Below are positions 5,455 through 7,490 of a stretch of DNA of 7,490 nt, one piece after another (positions within the stretch are counted from its first letter, which is position 1; every line of letters begins with the position of its first letter). The notes under the pieces are model-generated. The model was not told the origin of the DNA. It searched no databases and saw nothing but the letters and a program-made list of their open reading frames with translations. The DNA comes from Campylobacteraceae bacterium. Its GTDB lineage: Bacteria > Campylobacterota > Campylobacteria > Campylobacterales > Campylobacteraceae. The position numbers and the translations under genes were made by a program. The stretch lies in assembly GCA_031256525.1 (NCBI GenBank), contig JAIRQK010000077.1:1-7490 (forward strand), in the 5' to 3' direction.

Positions 5455-7423
5455 ATTTGCTATTTTTATTTAGAGTAATTACTGGAATATCTAAAAGTTC
5501 GCAAGCTCTTTTTAGAACATTTTCGACTGTAAAGCCAAATTTTTCTGATAGCATTTCAGCTTTTCCGCTTGCTCCAAAACTCTCCATTTTTACAACATCA
5601 TCTGCAAATTTATACCAAACTTCTCCAGAACTTGCCTCAACTGCCAAAACTTTTGTGTTTGTATCTATAACTTTTTTAATATAATCTTTATCTTGCTCGA
5701 TAAACAAATCAAAACAAGGAACACTTACAACATTTGCAAAAACTCCATGTTCTCTTAAAATACAAGCGGCTTTTAAACAAAGCTCAACTTCGCTTCCGCT
5801 TGACATAAATGTAAGAGTTGGATTATCTGTTTTTTTCAGTAGATATCCACCATAACTTACATCGCCAAAATCTCTTTCATCTTTAAATGTTGTTAAGTTT
5901 TGACGAGATAGCACAAAAGCACTTGGTGAATTAATCTCTAAAGCCTTTTTCCACGCTTTGACATTTTCGTTTGCATCTGCTGGTCTCCAAACATAAAAAT
6001 TTGGTACTGAACGAAATTGCGTTAATTGTTCAATCGGCTGATGTGTTGGTCCATCTTCGCCAACTCCGATACTATCATGAGTCCAAACAAAAAAGTTTTT
6101 TAGCCTCATAAGTGCTGAGAGTCTTGCACTTGGTTTTAAATAGTCGCTAAATATAAAAAATGTTGCACAATATGGCAAAAATAATCCATACAAAGCAAAT
6201 GCGTTATTAATCGCCCCCATAGCGTGTTCCCTTATCCCAAAATGGATATTTCTACCATACGGAAAATTTCCCATGTTTATAAGTTCGCTTTTGTTTGATG
6301 GTCCAAGGTCTGCGCTTCCACCTATAAAGCCGGGAATTGCTTTTGCTATTTCATTTAAAATTTTTCCATTGCTATCTCTTGTTGCAATTTTTGATTGCGG
6401 TTCAAATAGTGGCCACGAAATTTTGCTAAAGTCAGGTTTTATCAATCTGTCTAATAAGACTTTTTGTTCTTCGCAAATATCTTCATTTATCATTTTATCC
6501 CAAAGCAAATTGAGATGTTTGCCCTGTTCTATTCTATCAAAAAAATATTTTATCTCATCATCAATAAAAAAAGTTTTATCACCATCAAATCCGGCTTTTA
6601 TCTTGGAGTTTTTTATCTCTTCATGTCCAAGTGGTGCTCCGTGAGAGTGATGACTTCCTTCAAGTTTACAAGCACCTTTTGCAATGATAGTATTTGCTAT
6701 AATTAAATATGGTTTTGTTTTTTCACTTGCATTTGAAAGGGCGATATCTATTTGGTTAAAATCATGACCATCTATTCTTGCAACTTCCCACCCTTGAGCC
6801 TCAAATCTAACTTTGACATTTTCACTCCAAGCAAGTAAAGTATCTCCCTCGATTGTGATGTTGTTTGAGTCGTAAATAAGAACTAAATTATCGAGCTCTA
6901 AATGTCCAGCAAGTGAACACGCCTCATAACTTATTCCCTCTTGCAAATCTCCATCACCACAAAAACAGTAAACTTTATGGTCGATTATCCTTTTATCTTC
7001 TATGTTTAAAATATTTTCAGCATATTTTGCTGCCATCGCAAAACCAACCGCATTTGCAACGCCTTGACCCAAAGGTCCTGTAGTAACTTCAACTCCGGGA
7101 ACATCGTGAAACTCTGGATGACCCGGAGTTTTGCTACCAAGCTGTCTAAAGTTTTTTAAATCTTCCAATGAAATATCATATCCGCTTAAATGTAAAAATG
7201 AGTATATAAGTGCGGATGCATGTCCTCCGCTAAATACCAATCTATCGCGATTTAACCATTTTGGATTTTTGGGGTTGTGTTTTAGATAATAAGAAAGAAC
7301 CGTTAAAATATCAGCAAGTCCCATAGGAGCACCGGGGTGTCCGCTATTTGCAGCTTGAACCATATCTGCACACAAAAACCTTATAGTATCTGCTTGTCTT
7401 TGTAGTATTGCCAAATCATTCAT
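5453..7423 (-). CDS. tkt: Transketolase
   Basis: This cytoplasmic thiamine-diphosphate enzyme transfers two-carbon ketol units in the non-oxidative pentose phosphate pathway (xylulose-5-P to ribose-5-P or erythrose-4-P). At 656 residues it is full length, close to the 663 of E. coli TktA. The N-terminal ThDP domain has NSGHPGAPMG (26-35, H29), SGGHAS (65-70, H68), GHPE (101-104), GPLGQG (116-121) and the Mg/ThDP motif GDGDLQEG (156-163) with N187 downstream. SHHSHG (257-262) lies before the middle domain. That domain carries GGSADLGPSN (368-377), the catalytic glutamate E399 in GIREHAMG, and the transketolase signature GEDGPTHQPIEQL (455-467, H461). R507 in SRQNL is a likely phosphate ligand. 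The start is ATG 7423 with AGGAGA 7 nt upstream. No key residue is missing. It heads the visible gene string and continues directly into SLR gene A. Confidence 0.98.
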   Translation of the reverse strand: MNDLAILQRQADTIRFLCADMVQAANSGHPGAPMGLADILTVLSYYLKHNPKNPKWLNRDRLVFSGGHASALIYSFLHLSGYDISLEDLKNFRQLGSKTPGHPEFHDVPGVEVTTGPLGQGVANAVGFAMAAKYAENILNIEDKRIIDHKVYCFCGDGDLQEGISYEACSLAGHLELDNLVLIYDSNNITIEGDTLLAWSENVKVRFEAQGWEVARIDGHDFNQIDIALSNASEKTKPYLIIANTIIAKGACKLEGSHHSHGAPLGHEEIKNSKIKAGFDGDKTFFIDDEIKYFFDRIEQGKHLNLLWDKMINEDICEEQKVLLDRLIKPDFSKISWPLFEPQSKIATRDSNGKILNEIAKAIPGFIGGSADLGPSNKSELINMGNFPYGRNIHFGIREHAMGAINNAFALYGLFLPYCATFFIFSDYLKPSARLSALMRLKNFFVWTHDSIGVGEDGPTHQPIEQLTQFRSVPNFYVWRPADANENVKAWKKALEINSPSAFVLSRQNLTTFKDERDFGDVSYGGYLLKKTDNPTLTFMSSGSEVELCLKAACILREHGVFANVVSVPCFDLFIEQDKDYIKKVIDTNTKVLAVEASSGEVWYKFADDVVKMESFGASGKAEMLSEKFGFTVENVLKRACELLDIPVITLNKNSK

Positions 7424-7430
7424 AATAAAA

Positions 7431-7436
7431 TCTCCT
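7431..7436 (-). promoter_or_regulatory. Ribosome binding site of tkt, overlapping the upstream stop codon
   Basis: AGGAGA on the minus strand, 7 nt before ATG 7421-7423. Its first bases overlap the TAG (7435-7437) that ends the upstream reading frame, an arrangement typical of coupled operon genes. Confidence 0.7.
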
Positions 7437-7490
7437 ATTTTATGTTGTTTATTAAAATATTTCTCAAATCATTTTTTAAATTTTCATTTT
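7435..7490 (-). CDS. C-terminal tail of an upstream gene, possibly ispA (partial)
   Basis: One minus-strand frame stays open from the window edge to a TAG at 7435-7437, giving NENLKNDLRNILINNIK. The other two frames hit stops near the edge. The stop lies 11 nt before tkt and overlaps its ribosome binding site, as expected for a preceding operon gene. The charged, helical tail says little about identity. From recalled synteny, Campylobacter jejuni has ispA (farnesyl diphosphate synthase) directly before tkt, so ispA is a reasonable guess. Seventeen codons are too few to recognise the family, so no symbol is given. Confidence 0.5.
   Translation of the reverse strand, partial: NENLKNDLRNILINNIK

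Overview
The window is AT-rich DNA in which every supported gene lies on the minus strand, so transcription runs from the high to the low coordinates. The content fits an epsilonproteobacterium (Campylobacterota), most likely a Campylobacter. The signs are low GC, a transketolase and an undecaprenyl-diphosphatase with Campylobacter-like sequence, and a family of cysteine-paired Sel1-like repeat (SLR) proteins resembling the Helicobacter cysteine-rich proteins (Hcp). I make no species call.

Layout in transcription order: the tail of an upstream gene (7435-7490, possibly ispA); transketolase tkt (5453-7423); four tandem secreted SLR genes, called here A (4827-5444), B (3332-4780), C (2613-3290) and D (1547-2599); undecaprenyl-diphosphatase uppP (690-1484); and the first 209 codons of a class V PLP aminotransferase (1-627), which runs off the window. 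Gaps are 11, 8, 46, 41, 13, 62 and 62 nt. No convincing promoter or terminator was found between genes, so one operon or a few overlapping transcripts is plausible. No RNA gene, insertion sequence or CRISPR array was seen, and no gene-free stretch exceeds 100 nt.

The housekeeping genes are ordinary. The interesting part is the 3.9 kb SLR array between tkt and uppP. All four proteins share a signal peptide ending in CFGQ and a ladder of Cys pairs, mostly C-x7-C, about 36 residues apart. The array shows several signs of active remodelling. C and D share a perfect 105-bp repeat covering exactly their first 35 codons. D is a head-to-tail fusion: its residues 64-199 align without gaps to the last 136 residues of B, then continue directly into a second mature N-terminus lacking a signal peptide. 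B and C also carry internal N-terminal-type modules. D contains an uninterrupted run of 19 adenines in its coding strand; a change of one base either way would truncate the protein before its last two modules.

The model I infer is a contingency-type locus. Recombination among paralogues would reshuffle disulfide-stapled periplasmic or secreted SLR proteins, and slippage at the A19 tract would switch the length of D. What these proteins bind cannot be read from the sequence. The Hcp relationship and the adjacent uppP make an envelope role possible, but this is unproven.
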